Source of the DNA: Sulfurimonas sp.
Lineage (GTDB): Bacteria > Campylobacterota > Campylobacteria > Campylobacterales > Sulfurimonadaceae
Length of the DNA stretch: 64,000 nucleotides
Reading direction: 5' to 3'
Assembly (NCBI RefSeq): GCF_041583195.1
Contig: NZ_JBFHGL010000011.1
Coordinates: 37,018-101,017 of the forward strand
In this document: positions 63,986 to 64,000 of the stretch, in pieces
How the letters are laid out: each line of letters starts with the position of its first letter
Position numbering within the stretch: position 1 is the first letter of the stretch
Program-made: the position numbers and the translations under genes
The notes under the pieces: generated by a model
Seen by the model: the letters and a program-made list of their open reading frames with translations, nothing else
Told to the model about the DNA's origin: nothing
Databases searched by the model: none

Positions 63986-64000
63986 ACAATCAAGTGTAAA

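Noticed and set aside
1..64000. CRISPR array, prophage, transposon or integron
   Set aside because: No spaced direct repeats, integrase, transposase, terminal repeats or phage genes are seen. The only long repeats are the ankyrin codons.

Overview
The window is a compact, AT-rich stretch of a Campylobacterota (former Epsilonproteobacteria) chromosome, most like a free-living Sulfurimonas-type organism. The assignment rests on protein resemblance and on gene order recalled from Campylobacter jejuni and Helicobacter pylori. The order rplY-pth-lptG-lysA-HAD-pheA-hisC-fliF-fliG-fliH-dxs matches C. jejuni Cj0311-Cj0321. The order ctpA-purC-purS-purQ-hypothetical-plsC-crcB matches Cj0511-Cj0517. 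The pairs hemN/GlpC-like, csrA-ispE-smpB and the RluA/waaA/zinc-ribbon/NIF3 run match H. pylori blocks. No prophage, insertion sequence, CRISPR array or clear pseudogene is visible, and no gene-free stretch exceeds about 300 bases.

Layout. 1-7.3 kb: the end of a PAS-GGDEF diguanylate cyclase, two paralogous ankyrin-repeat lipoproteins, a GAF protein, a TruC-like pseudouridine synthase and two membrane proteins. 7.3-14 kb: an RhlE-type helicase, a DUF2062 protein, lgt, a GlpC-like Fe-S protein, hemN and ffh. 14-25.5 kb: a lone HicA-like protein, then a long minus-strand run holding a YgjP-type metallopeptidase, a DUF188 protein, a DUF429/GIY-YIG fusion, an RluC-like enzyme, waaA, a zinc-ribbon protein, a NIF3-like protein, a TPR protein, an M23 peptidase, smpB, ispE, csrA, truB and a UvrD/PcrA helicase. 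25.6-29.1 kb: a LysR regulator facing an SspB-like protein, a PabC-like enzyme, cysK and a protein tyrosine phosphatase. 29.2-34.3 kb: the ctpA-pur-plsC-crcB operon. 34.3-41 kb: a DUF481 protein, an orphan ABC ATPase, a dimeric dUTPase, an unlisted 59-residue Cys protein, an FMN-binding protein and an ovothiol locus (ovoA-ovoB), with pgeF divergent. 41-55 kb: dxs, flagellar MS-ring/switch genes, aromatic amino acid, histidine and lysine genes, lptG, pth, rplY, a PilT/PilU ATPase and transaldolase. 55-64 kb: an orphan histidine kinase, pabB, pyrB, bioD, a sulfhydrylase, clpS-clpA-aat (bacterial N-degron pathway), tRNA-Thr and 5S rRNA, which end an rRNA operon that continues off the right edge.

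Genes are packed and often translationally coupled. Five convergent pairs share exactly four bases, so that one tetranucleotide carries both stop codons.

The least explained items are the ankyrin lipoprotein pair with a common C-terminal module and a 109-residue super-repeat, the DUF429/GIY-YIG fusion, the SspB-like protein, the orphan HicA-like protein and the ovothiol operon with two extra genes and a shortened methyltransferase. I did not find a clearly novel multi-gene defence or mobile system.
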